DNA of 64,000 nt from Acidobacteriota bacterium. Lineage in GTDB: Bacteria; Acidobacteriota; Vicinamibacteria; Vicinamibacterales; UBA2999. This document shows, one piece after another, positions 27,451-35,711 of the stretch (position 1 is its first letter; the number at the start of each line of letters is the position of its first letter). Where the stretch lies: contig JAKFYH010000023.1 of NCBI GenBank assembly GCA_021730945.1, forward strand, positions 99,937 to 163,936. Reading direction: 5' to 3'. Position numbers and translations under genes: made by a program. Below the pieces are notes generated by a model. That model was not told where the DNA came from. It did no database searches and saw only the letters and a list, made by a program, of their open reading frames with translations.

Positions 27451-28574
27451 GCCAGACCCTTCGCAAGCAGCAGGCGATCGTAGAGGGCGGTGACCGAGTT
27501 GACGTAGCCGTCGACGCCGAAGCGCGGCCGCACGAACGCGCGGGCGGCCTGGCCCATCAGGACGCGCTCGGTGTCGTTGCCAAACACCCGCGCCATCGCC
27601 GCACCGAGCCCAGGCACGTCGCCCGGCTCGACCAGCAATCCGCTCACGCCCTGCTGCACCACTTCGGGGATGCCGGCCACCGACGTGGCAATCACCGGAA
27701 GGCCGGCGCCCATCGCCAGCACCAGTGACAGCGGCAGGCCTTCCCAGAGCGACGGCATCAGGAATACGTCGATCGACGCGAGCACGTTGCCGAGGTCGCG
27801 CCGGGCGCCGGCGAAGTGGACCCGCGCCGCCAGGCCCAGGTCGCTGACGCGGCGCGTGAGTTCGTCTCGCAGTTCGCCGTCGCCGACCACCATCACGTGC
27901 ACGTCGGACAGTTCCGGTGTCTGCGCCAGTGCGTCGAACAGCACGTGGTGCGCCTTCTGCTTCGTCAGCCGGGCGATGATGCCGGCGAGCTTGGCCTCGG
28001 CGGGGATGCCCACCTCCGCCCGCATCTCCTCACGCGTCATCGTGCTCTGCAACTGCGCCCAGTCGACCGCGTTGTAGATCACCTCGACCTTCGAGGGGTC
28101 GGCCTTGACCTGGTCGACGTAGAAGTCGCGTACCGCCTCGGCCGACGCGACCACGGTATCGGTCCAGCGCATCAACCACCGCTCGGTCATCGCATGCAGG
28201 GGACGCTTGTGCTCGTAGATGTTGACCTCGGTGCCGACCACGATCGGCACCCGCGCCAGCATCGAGGCAAAGCGGCCATAGAGGCTGGCCGTCAGCAGGA
28301 AGGTGTGGACGATGTCGGGTTCACATTCGTAGAGGAAGTCGCGCAGCCGCATCACGTCGAAGGGCCGCAGCAAACCCGGCGTCAGGCCAAGAACCCGGAA
28401 CGGCACGCCGGTCGCGCGAATCTCCTCGCCGATCGGGCCCGCCTGGTTGATGCACACCACGGCCGGCTCGAAGCGTTCGGGCAGGTGGCGCACCAGGTTC
28501 AGCACCATTTCTTCCGCGCCACCCACGTGAAAGGCATGTGCCAGGTAGACCACGCGCGTCCGCTTGGCCGTCAT
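27447..28574 (-). CDS. Family 4 glycosyltransferase
   Basis: The 375-residue protein has VYLAHAFHVGGAEEMVLNL near the N-terminus and the donor half with IARLTKQKAHHVLFDAL, WEGLPLSLVLAMGAGLPVI and SGLLVEPGDV. GGAEE and the EGLPL segment are typical of GT4 capsule glycosyltransferases. The chosen ATG overlaps the upstream epimerase stop (ATGA); the longer open frame upstream lies over that gene and is not used. Confidence 0.9.
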   Translation of the reverse strand: MTAKRTRVVYLAHAFHVGGAEEMVLNLVRHLPERFEPAVVCINQAGPIGEEIRATGVPFRVLGLTPGLLRPFDVMRLRDFLYECEPDIVHTFLLTASLYGRFASMLARVPIVVGTEVNIYEHKRPLHAMTERWLMRWTDTVVASAEAVRDFYVDQVKADPSKVEVIYNAVDWAQLQSTMTREEMRAEVGIPAEAKLAGIIARLTKQKAHHVLFDALAQTPELSDVHVMVVGDGELRDELTRRVSDLGLAARVHFAGARRDLGNVLASIDVFLMPSLWEGLPLSLVLAMGAGLPVIATSVAGIPEVVQQGVSGLLVEPGDVPGLGAAMARVFGNDTERVLMGQAARAFVRPRFGVDGYVNSVTALYDRLLLAKGLA

Positions 28575-29545
28575 CGCGGCACCCCAGCCCGATACGCCGC
28601 CACCGCCTGCTCCAGGCCCTGGCGCAGCGGGATCGATGGGGCCCACCCCAACTCGGTGCGAATCCGCGAGATGTCGGCGACAAAGTCGCCGGTCTCCACC
28701 TGCCCGGCCAGCGCCGGCCACGCCACGTGTTCGATCCGTCCGCCGCCGGCAATCTCGACGATCGCAGTGGCCGCGTCCACGAGCGCCGTGCCAATGCCGC
28801 TGCCGACGTTGTAGGTCCGGCCATCGGCGGCCGGCGCCTCGCCCATCGCCATCAACGCGCCCGCCACATCGGACACGTGCACGTAGTCACGCAGCTGCGA
28901 GCCGTCTCCGTAGATGGGCAGCACATCGTCAGTCGCAGCCAGGTGGACCAGGCGGTTGATCACGCCGTAGGCGGTCCGCTCGCGCGGCTGGCCGGGGCCG
29001 TAGGGATTGGTGATGCGTGCCACTACCGCGCGCAGGCCGAACAGCCGGGCATGAACGCGAATGGCGTCTTCGGCAGCGCTCTTGTGAATGGCATGGAACG
29101 ACAACGGATCGGGCCGCGCGTCTTCGGGGACCGGCTGGGCCGCCTGGTGGCCATAGTAGAGACGTGAACTGGCAAACACGAGCCTGGCCGCCGGACTGAT
29201 CTGCCGCATGACTTCAAGCAGCACGAGTTGCCCGCGATAGTTGACGTCGAGGTCGGTGAACGGGTCATCGACGCTGCGCACGGCGCCTGAGTGGCCCGAC
29301 AGGTTGAAGACCAGGTCCTGCCCGGCCAGGGCCGCGGCCATGGCCGCGCTGTCGCGGACATCGCCGGCCACCACCTCGACTCCGGCCGCCGACAGCCCGG
29401 CGGCCAGTTCGCGATGGCCGTCGAGCGCACGGCTCATGGCGGTGACGCGCGCGCCGGCGTCCACAAGCTGGTGGGTGAGGTGGGAGCCGATAAACCCCAG
29501 CCCGCCAAGCACCAGGACCTTGCGTTCGCGATACCAGGTGGTCAT
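28571..29545 (-). CDS. NAD-dependent epimerase/dehydratase (extended SDR), His in place of catalytic Tyr
   Basis: The 324-residue protein has the Rossmann motif VLGGLGFIGSHL near the start, ASSRLYYGHQ (Ser of the catalytic set), NPYGPGQPRER and the C-terminal substrate part with DYVHVSDVAGAL. At the expected YxxxK position it reads HAIHK, so the usual proton-shuttle Tyr appears to be His. The family covers UDP-sugar 4-epimerases, dehydratases and reductases; which one is open, and the substitution makes ordinary epimerase activity less certain. ATGA overlaps at both ends. Confidence 0.82.
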   Translation of the reverse strand: MTTWYRERKVLVLGGLGFIGSHLTHQLVDAGARVTAMSRALDGHRELAAGLSAAGVEVVAGDVRDSAAMAAALAGQDLVFNLSGHSGAVRSVDDPFTDLDVNYRGQLVLLEVMRQISPAARLVFASSRLYYGHQAAQPVPEDARPDPLSFHAIHKSAAEDAIRVHARLFGLRAVVARITNPYGPGQPRERTAYGVINRLVHLAATDDVLPIYGDGSQLRDYVHVSDVAGALMAMGEAPAADGRTYNVGSGIGTALVDAATAIVEIAGGGRIEHVAWPALAGQVETGDFVADISRIRTELGWAPSIPLRQGLEQAVAAYRAGVPR

Positions 29546-30255
29546 GCCGGTTTCCTCGCCACGCACATCAGGTGCAGGTGAATGTCCGACAAGTGCGATC
29601 CGATCGACTCGATGCGCAGGCCGTGGCGGGGCAAGAGTTCTCGCAGCCGCACTTCATCGGCGTAGAGCCCGCCGGCCAGCAGCTTCTCGCGGAGCACCGC
29701 TCGCAGCCGGCCGGCACTAAACGGCAGCAACCATTCGCCCAGGCGCCGCTGCCACGTGCGGGTCACCGAAAACGACTGCGGATGCACGGCGGTGAAGGCA
29801 AAGGCACCGCCCGGTGCCAACCAGCCAGATACGCGTTCGGCGAGGCGATCGTCGAGGGGGCTGTGCTCGGCCAGCACGCCGATCGAGTAGATCAGGTCGA
29901 AGGCGCCGGCCTCGAGCGTCTGTGCCAGGAAGTCGCCGTGCAGCAGGGTGATGTTCTTCACGGTGATGGCGGAGGCGTCGACCGGCTGACGCGCCTCGGC
30001 CAGCATCGCCTCGGAGACATCGATGCCGGTGAGCGCGCGCACGTGGCTGAGCGCCCAGAAGTAGCGGCCGGTGCCACATCCCAGGTCGAGCGCCGTGATC
30101 TCCCGGCCGAACGACTCGCTGATGGTCCGTAGCCAGCCGCCAAAAGTCTGCACCAACACGCCGTGACGGATGTCGTCATCCACGGCGCGATACCGGCTGG
30201 CGTAGCCGGGCTGGTACAGCGCCTCGGCACGGCGGCCCCACTCGGTGGCGCTCAC
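29542..30255 (-). CDS. Class I SAM-dependent methyltransferase
   Basis: The 237-residue protein has ALDLGCGTGRYFWAL near residue 55, the acidic ALTGIDVSEAM and the LIYSIGVLAEHSPLDD loop, as in Methyltransf_25 proteins. The GTG start overlaps the deacetylase stop (GTGA); a longer frame lies over that gene. It is probably a glycan or sugar-nucleotide methyltransferase by context; substrate unknown. Confidence 0.85.
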   Translation of the reverse strand: MSATEWGRRAEALYQPGYASRYRAVDDDIRHGVLVQTFGGWLRTISESFGREITALDLGCGTGRYFWALSHVRALTGIDVSEAMLAEARQPVDASAITVKNITLLHGDFLAQTLEAGAFDLIYSIGVLAEHSPLDDRLAERVSGWLAPGGAFAFTAVHPQSFSVTRTWQRRLGEWLLPFSAGRLRAVLREKLLAGGLYADEVRLRELLPRHGLRIESIGSHLSDIHLHLMCVARKPA

Positions 30256-31064
30256 GCGAACAGCTCCTCGGCGGTCACAAAGCGCACGTCGCTGTGCTTC
30301 GACACGTGGTCCAGCAGGCCTGCCAACACGCCGCCGATGCGGTCGTCCACTTCCCAATAGTGGGTGGCCAGGCAAAAATCCCCGCCGAGCGCGCGCGCTT
30401 CGTCGAACCCGCGCGTGAGCTCAGCGAGCGAGGTGCCAGGGACGAGGCTATGGCAGCCAAACTCGGCGTGCGTCTGATAGCGGAGCGGAAATGGGTAGAC
30501 CATGCGGTCGGCGCGGCCGCGGCCGGTCCGGGCGCGAAACTGCCGGACGCGCCACCAATTCGACAAGGTCTGGCGATCCCAGGCGCGATGCCGGGGGTGG
30601 AACGACAGGAACGATCCCAGCAGATTGAGTCCGGCGCCGGCCACCGCGCTCAAGCCGCGTTTCGACAGCGCGTTGTGTGGCGGCACGAACACCGAGATTC
30701 GCGTCTGCAGCAGTTCCTGCAGGTAGGTCAGCCCCTCGGCGACGCGGCGTTCGGGGTCCGGGGCCGCCTGAAATTCCCACCCCTCGGGAAAGTCCTCGTG
30801 CGTGTAGCCATGCAACGCCACAGTCACGCGGCCGGCCGCAACGTGGCCGCGCAGGGCGTCCACCAGCTCAGGGTTGCGATCCAAGGCGAACGCCTCGCCG
30901 GAGGACCAGTACGCCCTCGGCACAGCCGGACTCTGGTAGCCCTTCGCAAAGGGAATCGTCGCGAGGCAGATCGGCACGTCCTTCCAAATGCGGCCGTAGA
31001 CCCGCTCCAGGTCAGCCGCCGATGTGAAGTAACACGTGTCATCGTCTCGAATCGCGAACTTCAT
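30252..31064 (-). CDS. Polysaccharide deacetylase-like protein (NodB fold, DUF2334-like)
   Basis: The 270-residue protein opens FAIRDDDTCYFT, giving the Asp pair of the metal-dependent deacetylase first motif, then VTVALHGYTHEDF with the H-x3-H metal ligands and VFVPPHNALS, where the family's substrate-groove Arg/Pro motif lies. This is the NodB-like deacetylase set. There is no signal peptide, so it likely acts in the cytoplasm on a sugar nucleotide or lipid-linked glycan. It is coupled to both neighbours (ATGA, GTGA). Confidence 0.8.
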   Translation of the reverse strand: MKFAIRDDDTCYFTSAADLERVYGRIWKDVPICLATIPFAKGYQSPAVPRAYWSSGEAFALDRNPELVDALRGHVAAGRVTVALHGYTHEDFPEGWEFQAAPDPERRVAEGLTYLQELLQTRISVFVPPHNALSKRGLSAVAGAGLNLLGSFLSFHPRHRAWDRQTLSNWWRVRQFRARTGRGRADRMVYPFPLRYQTHAEFGCHSLVPGTSLAELTRGFDEARALGGDFCLATHYWEVDDRIGGVLAGLLDHVSKHSDVRFVTAEELFA

Positions 31065-32224
31065 GAGGCCGCCGCCACTGGATGCCGATCGCGCGCAAAG
31101 CGATCGACGACGCGCTGGTAGACGGCGAGCATGTTGGCGGCGCTGGCCGGCCAGCAGAAGCGGGCGACCGCGGCATCGCGGTTGTAGCGTCCGGCCGCCG
31201 CGGCCCGCTCGCGATCGGAGAGCCACGCGCCTATCGCCTCGGCAAACGGTTGCGCCTCGCCCTTGGGCGTCAGGGAGCCGCCATCGGGCGGCGTCACGTA
31301 GTCGCGCAGGCCGCCAACATCGGTGGCGACAATCGGCAGGCCCGAGGCCATCGCTTCAAGCACCACGTTCGGCGAGTTGTCAAAGTCTGACGACAGCGCG
31401 AAGACGTCGGCAGTGCGATACCAGGCGGCGGTCTCGGCCTGCGGCACGTAGCCGGCAAAGCGCACGGCCTCGCTGATGCCGAGCTCGGCGGCTCGAGCTT
31501 CGAGCGGGGCTCGCAGCGGCCCTTCGCCAACCAGCACCAGCGCGATCGCCGGGTCGGTCTCTCTTGCGTGCGCGATGGCCGCCAGCATCATGTGGAGGTT
31601 CTTGATCGGCACAAGTCGCGTGACGCAGATCACCACGCGCCGACCGGCCAGGCCGAGCGCGTCGCGCAGATTCGGACCGCTGGGATTGAAGGTCTCGATG
31701 TCGACGCCCTTGGTCACGTTGTCGACCGGGCGGCCGATCATCGCCGGCAGTTGCTGCGCCGCCCAGCCGTCGGAAATCAGGGCGTCGGCCTGTCGCAGGT
31801 CGCTCACATAGCGAGGATGCGGCGGACCGGGCAGGTAGACCGCCACCGGCCAGGTTCCGGGCGACAGGCGCGGCGCCTGGTGAAGCGCATGCGCCAGCAC
31901 CAGGTCGGGTTGACGCGGTTCGGCAGCGATGCGCGCAAACGCCAGCTTGCAGAACAGTTCCTCGTCCGCGTGCAGCGACCACATGCTCAGCCGGCCGAAG
32001 CCGCGAGTGGATTGCACGCGGTAAACGAAGTCGCGCATGTAGGGCGAGCGCAGGGTGATGGTGTCGAGATCCGGTTCGGGTGGATAGACGGCGCCGGCCA
32101 GCAGGGGCCGGCCGCTGATTACCGTGACCTCGACGCCCAACTGCTTGAGCGCGCGAATCCACGACAGGTGCTGCGTTTCGCCGCCGCCCCGCATCATCGA
32201 CAGGCAGCGCAGCAGGTAGGTCAC
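31061..32224 (-). CDS. Family 4 glycosyltransferase
   Basis: The 387-residue protein has RCLSMMRGGGETQHLSW at the N-terminus and GT4 donor motifs CVTRLVPIKNLHMML, NSPNVVLEAMASGLPIVA and a late Pro/Gly-rich loop. The GGGETQ start resembles other capsule GT4 enzymes. The GTG start lies two bases after the upstream stop. It probably adds one residue to the lipid-linked glycan; specificity unknown. Confidence 0.88.
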   Translation of the reverse strand: MTYLLRCLSMMRGGGETQHLSWIRALKQLGVEVTVISGRPLLAGAVYPPEPDLDTITLRSPYMRDFVYRVQSTRGFGRLSMWSLHADEELFCKLAFARIAAEPRQPDLVLAHALHQAPRLSPGTWPVAVYLPGPPHPRYVSDLRQADALISDGWAAQQLPAMIGRPVDNVTKGVDIETFNPSGPNLRDALGLAGRRVVICVTRLVPIKNLHMMLAAIAHARETDPAIALVLVGEGPLRAPLEARAAELGISEAVRFAGYVPQAETAAWYRTADVFALSSDFDNSPNVVLEAMASGLPIVATDVGGLRDYVTPPDGGSLTPKGEAQPFAEAIGAWLSDRERAAAAGRYNRDAAVARFCWPASAANMLAVYQRVVDRFARDRHPVAAAS

Positions 32225-32226
32225 CT

Positions 32227-33636
32227 TCAGGATCGCCCTCCCGTGGTGACGGCGGCCAGTTCATCAACCACAGCCTGGGCAACGCGCTCGGCCGAGCGGC
32301 CATCGGTGAACTGGCACTGTTCGGCCACCACCTGCCGGCGTGCCGCGGCGTCGAGCGAGGGGTTCGCCAGGTAGCCGGCCACGTGGCGGACCAGATCGTC
32401 GGGCGTCCAGGCCACTCGCACCGCGTTGTGGCGCGTGATGTTGGCGTAGTGCGTGAACTGGTAGTAGCGGCGGGCCGAGCGGGCAAACTCGCACTCGGCG
32501 GAGCCATCAAAGGCGATGTTGACGACCGGCGTGTCGAATACGGCGGCTTCGATGGCGATGGTGGAGGCGACATTGACAATCACGTCGCTATGCCGGAGTG
32601 TGTCGGCCAGGTGCTGCTGGCTGGCGGCGGTCACGTCAACCGCCAGGCCGTCGCCGGCGCGGACCGTCTGGCGAAATGGCTTCTCGAGCAGCACGTGAGC
32701 GGCGCCATCAAACCTGGCGTATTGCCCCAGGTCGTCGCGGGGATGCAGCCGCACCAGGATTTGCGCATTGGACCAGGCGCCGGTGCCGATCGCCCGCCGC
32801 ATCACGTCGAGCACGTGATCGTGATGGGAATACAGTTCCTGCGGCGTGGTGGTCAGCGTCACCAGCTTGCGCGACGGGTCGGCGCCAATCCCGGCGAAGA
32901 ACTCCGCCCGGCTCGTGCCGGCCGTGTCCTGAAAATAACGATCCCAGTGCGGCACACCGGCGACGCGCACCTGGTCGGCGCTGTAGCCGTGCAGCGTCAC
33001 CGCCTGCTGCTTCATCAGCTCGTTCCACACCACCAGCCGGTTGACGCGCCTGACGGGCATGAGCTTGTTGGTGAAGTTGTCCCAGCTCGGGTCGATGGTC
33101 ATCGATCGCACGCGTTGCTTCGCCGCCGTCCGCAAGAGTGGCACTTCAGAGAAGATCAAGCCGGGGCTCGAAGTCACCAGCAGGCTGGGACGTGCGTCGC
33201 GGAACACCTGCTCCGCGGCCGGATGCGACACCCAGCGGTCGATCAGGTCGTAGCGCGTGGTCTGCTCCACCAGGGACGGGGCCAGGGTCCGGGCCAGCAG
33301 GTGCTTGGCGCCAATCCACCGGATCGTGCCCTTCGCCAACGCCTCGGCGCGGCGAATGCGCACCGACTCGGTGATGCCCGACTCCAGGTACGACGCCTGC
33401 ATCAACGCCAGCAAGCGCGCTTCCAGCCCGTGCGGCCGGTGCGGCGGCAACGGCATGACCCGCACCCGCGGATGCGCCACTTCCTCGACAAAGGCCGGGT
33501 CGTCCGCCATCGGCGACAGCACGACCACGTTGGCCGAGGACGCCAGGTCGAGGACCCGGCCCAGGATGCCGCTGCGCACCATGTTGCCGGCAGCCGCGCC
33601 GTGCGGCACCGAGAACAACACTACCGGCCGGGTCAC
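32227..33636 (-). CDS. GT-B fold glycosyltransferase or CDP-glycerol glycerophosphotransferase-like protein
   Basis: The 469-residue protein has a GT-B-like layout: N-terminal half with VLFSVPHGAAAGNMVRSG, middle VVWNELMKQQAVTLHGYS followed by VRVAGVPHWDRY, and a C-terminal half with SDVIVNVASTIAIEAAVFDT. The NELMKQQ...VAGVPHWD and ASTIAIEAA signatures recall CDP-glycerol glycerophosphotransferases and 2-epimerase-like GT-B proteins. It likely transfers a sugar or polyol phosphate in the repeat unit. The GTG start lies five bases beyond the Wzt stop. Confidence 0.7.
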   Translation of the reverse strand: MTRPVVLFSVPHGAAAGNMVRSGILGRVLDLASSANVVVLSPMADDPAFVEEVAHPRVRVMPLPPHRPHGLEARLLALMQASYLESGITESVRIRRAEALAKGTIRWIGAKHLLARTLAPSLVEQTTRYDLIDRWVSHPAAEQVFRDARPSLLVTSSPGLIFSEVPLLRTAAKQRVRSMTIDPSWDNFTNKLMPVRRVNRLVVWNELMKQQAVTLHGYSADQVRVAGVPHWDRYFQDTAGTSRAEFFAGIGADPSRKLVTLTTTPQELYSHHDHVLDVMRRAIGTGAWSNAQILVRLHPRDDLGQYARFDGAAHVLLEKPFRQTVRAGDGLAVDVTAASQQHLADTLRHSDVIVNVASTIAIEAAVFDTPVVNIAFDGSAECEFARSARRYYQFTHYANITRHNAVRVAWTPDDLVRHVAGYLANPSLDAAARRQVVAEQCQFTDGRSAERVAQAVVDELAAVTTGGRS

Positions 33637-33641
33637 GGTGC

Positions 33642-34910
33642 TCAGGCACGGTCCCCGTCGTGATGGGTGAATTGAAAGGGGATCGAGACCAGGCCATCCT
33701 GCTCATCGGCCAGGCTGTCGACCCCGGTGCCCTGGCCGCTGACGGCAAAGCGCGGGCCCGCCGTCACCACGTCGTACGAGGCCAGTTGAAACGGATCGGT
33801 AATCGACAGCCGCAGGACATACTGCCGCGGCCGCAGCGGAATGCGCTCGAGCCGGCATTCAATCACGCCGTCGCCCTGGATCACCGCCGGAACGTCTCCG
33901 GCAGCGGTGCTGGCCGTGCTCACCACGATGCCGGTGTCGACATCGACCACCGCCACTTGAAACACCGGCCGCTCGACGCTGACTCCGGCCCGATAGGCGG
34001 CGCGCACGAGAACGGTGTCGCCGGGTGCGAAGATGCCGGCCGCCGCGCCGTCGGCGCGATGCAGCTCCACACTGGCGAAGCGCACTTCGCCGGTGCCGCC
34101 GCGGTGGCTCTGCAGCGCAGTCGCGTTGGCCGACAGCGCCTCGACATTGACCTCGCTCATGTAGCGCTCGGCGATCTCACCGGCCGGGCCGCTCGCGCGC
34201 ACGCGCCCGTCTTCCATCCACAGGATCTGGCTGCACAACCGGCGCACGTTCCACATGTCGTGCGAAATGAAGAGCACGGTCTTGCCCTGCTCGATCAACT
34301 GGCGCAGGGCTTCCATCGCCCGCCGGCGGAACGCCGCGTCACCGACCGCCAGTACCTCGTCCACCAGCACGATGTCGGGCCGGCTGTGCATGGCGACGCT
34401 GAAACCCAGCCGCGCATACAGGCCCGATGAATAGCGCTTCATCGGCGTATCGATCAGCCGCGCGACATCCGCGAACTCGACGATGGCGTCGAACTGGCGG
34501 TCGATGTCGGTGCGGGTGAGGCCGAACAGGCCGGCGCCGAGATAGACGTTCTCGCGGCCGGTCAGCTCCGGGTGGAACCCGGCGCCCAGCTCGATCAGCG
34601 ACACGGCGCGGCCGGCGACCCGCACCTTGCCGCTCGTGGGCCACGTCACCCGCGAAATCAGCTTCAGCAGCGTGGTCTTGCCGGCACCGTTACGGCCGAT
34701 GATGCCCAGGCCGGCGCCGGTGGGCACCTCGAACGACACATCGCGAAGCGCGTGAATGGTGGCATCCACCGTGCCACGGTTGGCGCTGTGCACGGTCGCA
34801 GACTTACCCCGCAGGTCGTTCAGCGACGACGCCACCAGATCGACGACCGTGCGCGATCGCCCGGCGCGATAGCGCTTGGAGACATTCTCGAGCTGGATGG
34901 CAATCGACAC
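33642..34910 (-). CDS. wzt: O-polysaccharide ABC exporter ATP-binding protein (Wzt)
   Basis: The 422-residue protein has Walker A GRNGAGKTTLL, the Wzt-type signature YSSGLYARL, Walker B IVLVDEVLAVGDAAF and a switch His (ISHDMWNV), then a ~150-residue C-terminal beta-sandwich (residues ~265-420) of the Wzt_C kind that reads glycan ends. It sits directly downstream of a Wzm permease, so the two form an ABC exporter that moves a lipid-linked polysaccharide across the inner membrane. Start GTG, three bases after the Wzm stop. Confidence 0.93.
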   Translation of the reverse strand: MSIAIQLENVSKRYRAGRSRTVVDLVASSLNDLRGKSATVHSANRGTVDATIHALRDVSFEVPTGAGLGIIGRNGAGKTTLLKLISRVTWPTSGKVRVAGRAVSLIELGAGFHPELTGRENVYLGAGLFGLTRTDIDRQFDAIVEFADVARLIDTPMKRYSSGLYARLGFSVAMHSRPDIVLVDEVLAVGDAAFRRRAMEALRQLIEQGKTVLFISHDMWNVRRLCSQILWMEDGRVRASGPAGEIAERYMSEVNVEALSANATALQSHRGGTGEVRFASVELHRADGAAAGIFAPGDTVLVRAAYRAGVSVERPVFQVAVVDVDTGIVVSTASTAAGDVPAVIQGDGVIECRLERIPLRPRQYVLRLSITDPFQLASYDVVTAGPRFAVSGQGTGVDSLADEQDGLVSIPFQFTHHDGDRA

Positions 34911-34913
34911 GGG

Positions 34914-35711
34914 TTAGATCACGTCCGCGAAGTACTTGTCGGTGCGCTTGAACAGCACCAGCGCGCCCACGAAGATCGCGGCGATCAGCGCCGACGAGAT
35001 CCCGACCACCGCCCACTCGGGTTCGCGGCCAAACACCAGCACCGCGCGCAGCCCCTCGACCACGCCGGTCAGGGGGTTCAGCAGGAAGAACAGCCGATAC
35101 TGGTCCGGCACGACCGAGAGCGGATAGGCGACCGGGGTGAGGTAGAGCCACAACTGCAGGCCGATCTGCACCACCGGATTGACATCGCGATAGAACACGT
35201 TCATCGCCGAAGTGGCCAGCGCCACGCCGACAGTGAAGAGCACCAGCAGCAATAGGAACACCGGCACCAGCGCGCCCCAGGGACCGAGGCCAACGCGGTA
35301 GTAGATCATCAGCAGCACGTAGAGGCCGGAGGCGGCGGCCAGGTCCACCAGCCGCGATCCGATCTGCGCGAGCGGCACAATCTCGCGTGGGAAATAGGTC
35401 TTGGTGACGATGTTCCGGTAGGTAATCAGGCTCATGGTGCCCGACGCCACCGAATTGGAGAAGAAGAACCACGGCACGAGCGCGGCGTAGGCAAACAGCG
35501 GATACGGCGCCCCATCGGACGGCATCTGGCCCAGCCGCGCAAACACCAGCGTAAACACGCCCATGGTCGCCAGCGGCTGCGCCACCGCCCAGCCGGCGCC
35601 AAAGAACGACTGGCTGTAGCGGCCCTTGATCTCGCGGCGAGTCAGGTTCATCAGCAGCTCCCAATAAGCTGCCAGCGACATGCGTTCAGGCTGGTCGGTG
35701 AGGGACGCCAT
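34914..35711 (-). CDS. wzm: O-polysaccharide ABC exporter permease (Wzm)
   Basis: The 265-residue ABC-2 permease has the TRREIKGRYSQSFFGAGWA N-terminal amphipathic stretch, six membrane segments and the conserved FYRDVNPVVQIGLQLW region and LLNPLTGVVEGLRAVL near the end. It pairs with the Wzt gene downstream. Its ATG overlaps the carbamoyltransferase stop (TGATG), tying export to glycan-modifying genes in one transcript. Confidence 0.94.
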   Translation of the reverse strand: MASLTDQPERMSLAAYWELLMNLTRREIKGRYSQSFFGAGWAVAQPLATMGVFTLVFARLGQMPSDGAPYPLFAYAALVPWFFFSNSVASGTMSLITYRNIVTKTYFPREIVPLAQIGSRLVDLAAASGLYVLLMIYYRVGLGPWGALVPVFLLLLVLFTVGVALATSAMNVFYRDVNPVVQIGLQLWLYLTPVAYPLSVVPDQYRLFFLLNPLTGVVEGLRAVLVFGREPEWAVVGISSALIAAIFVGALVLFKRTDKYFADVI

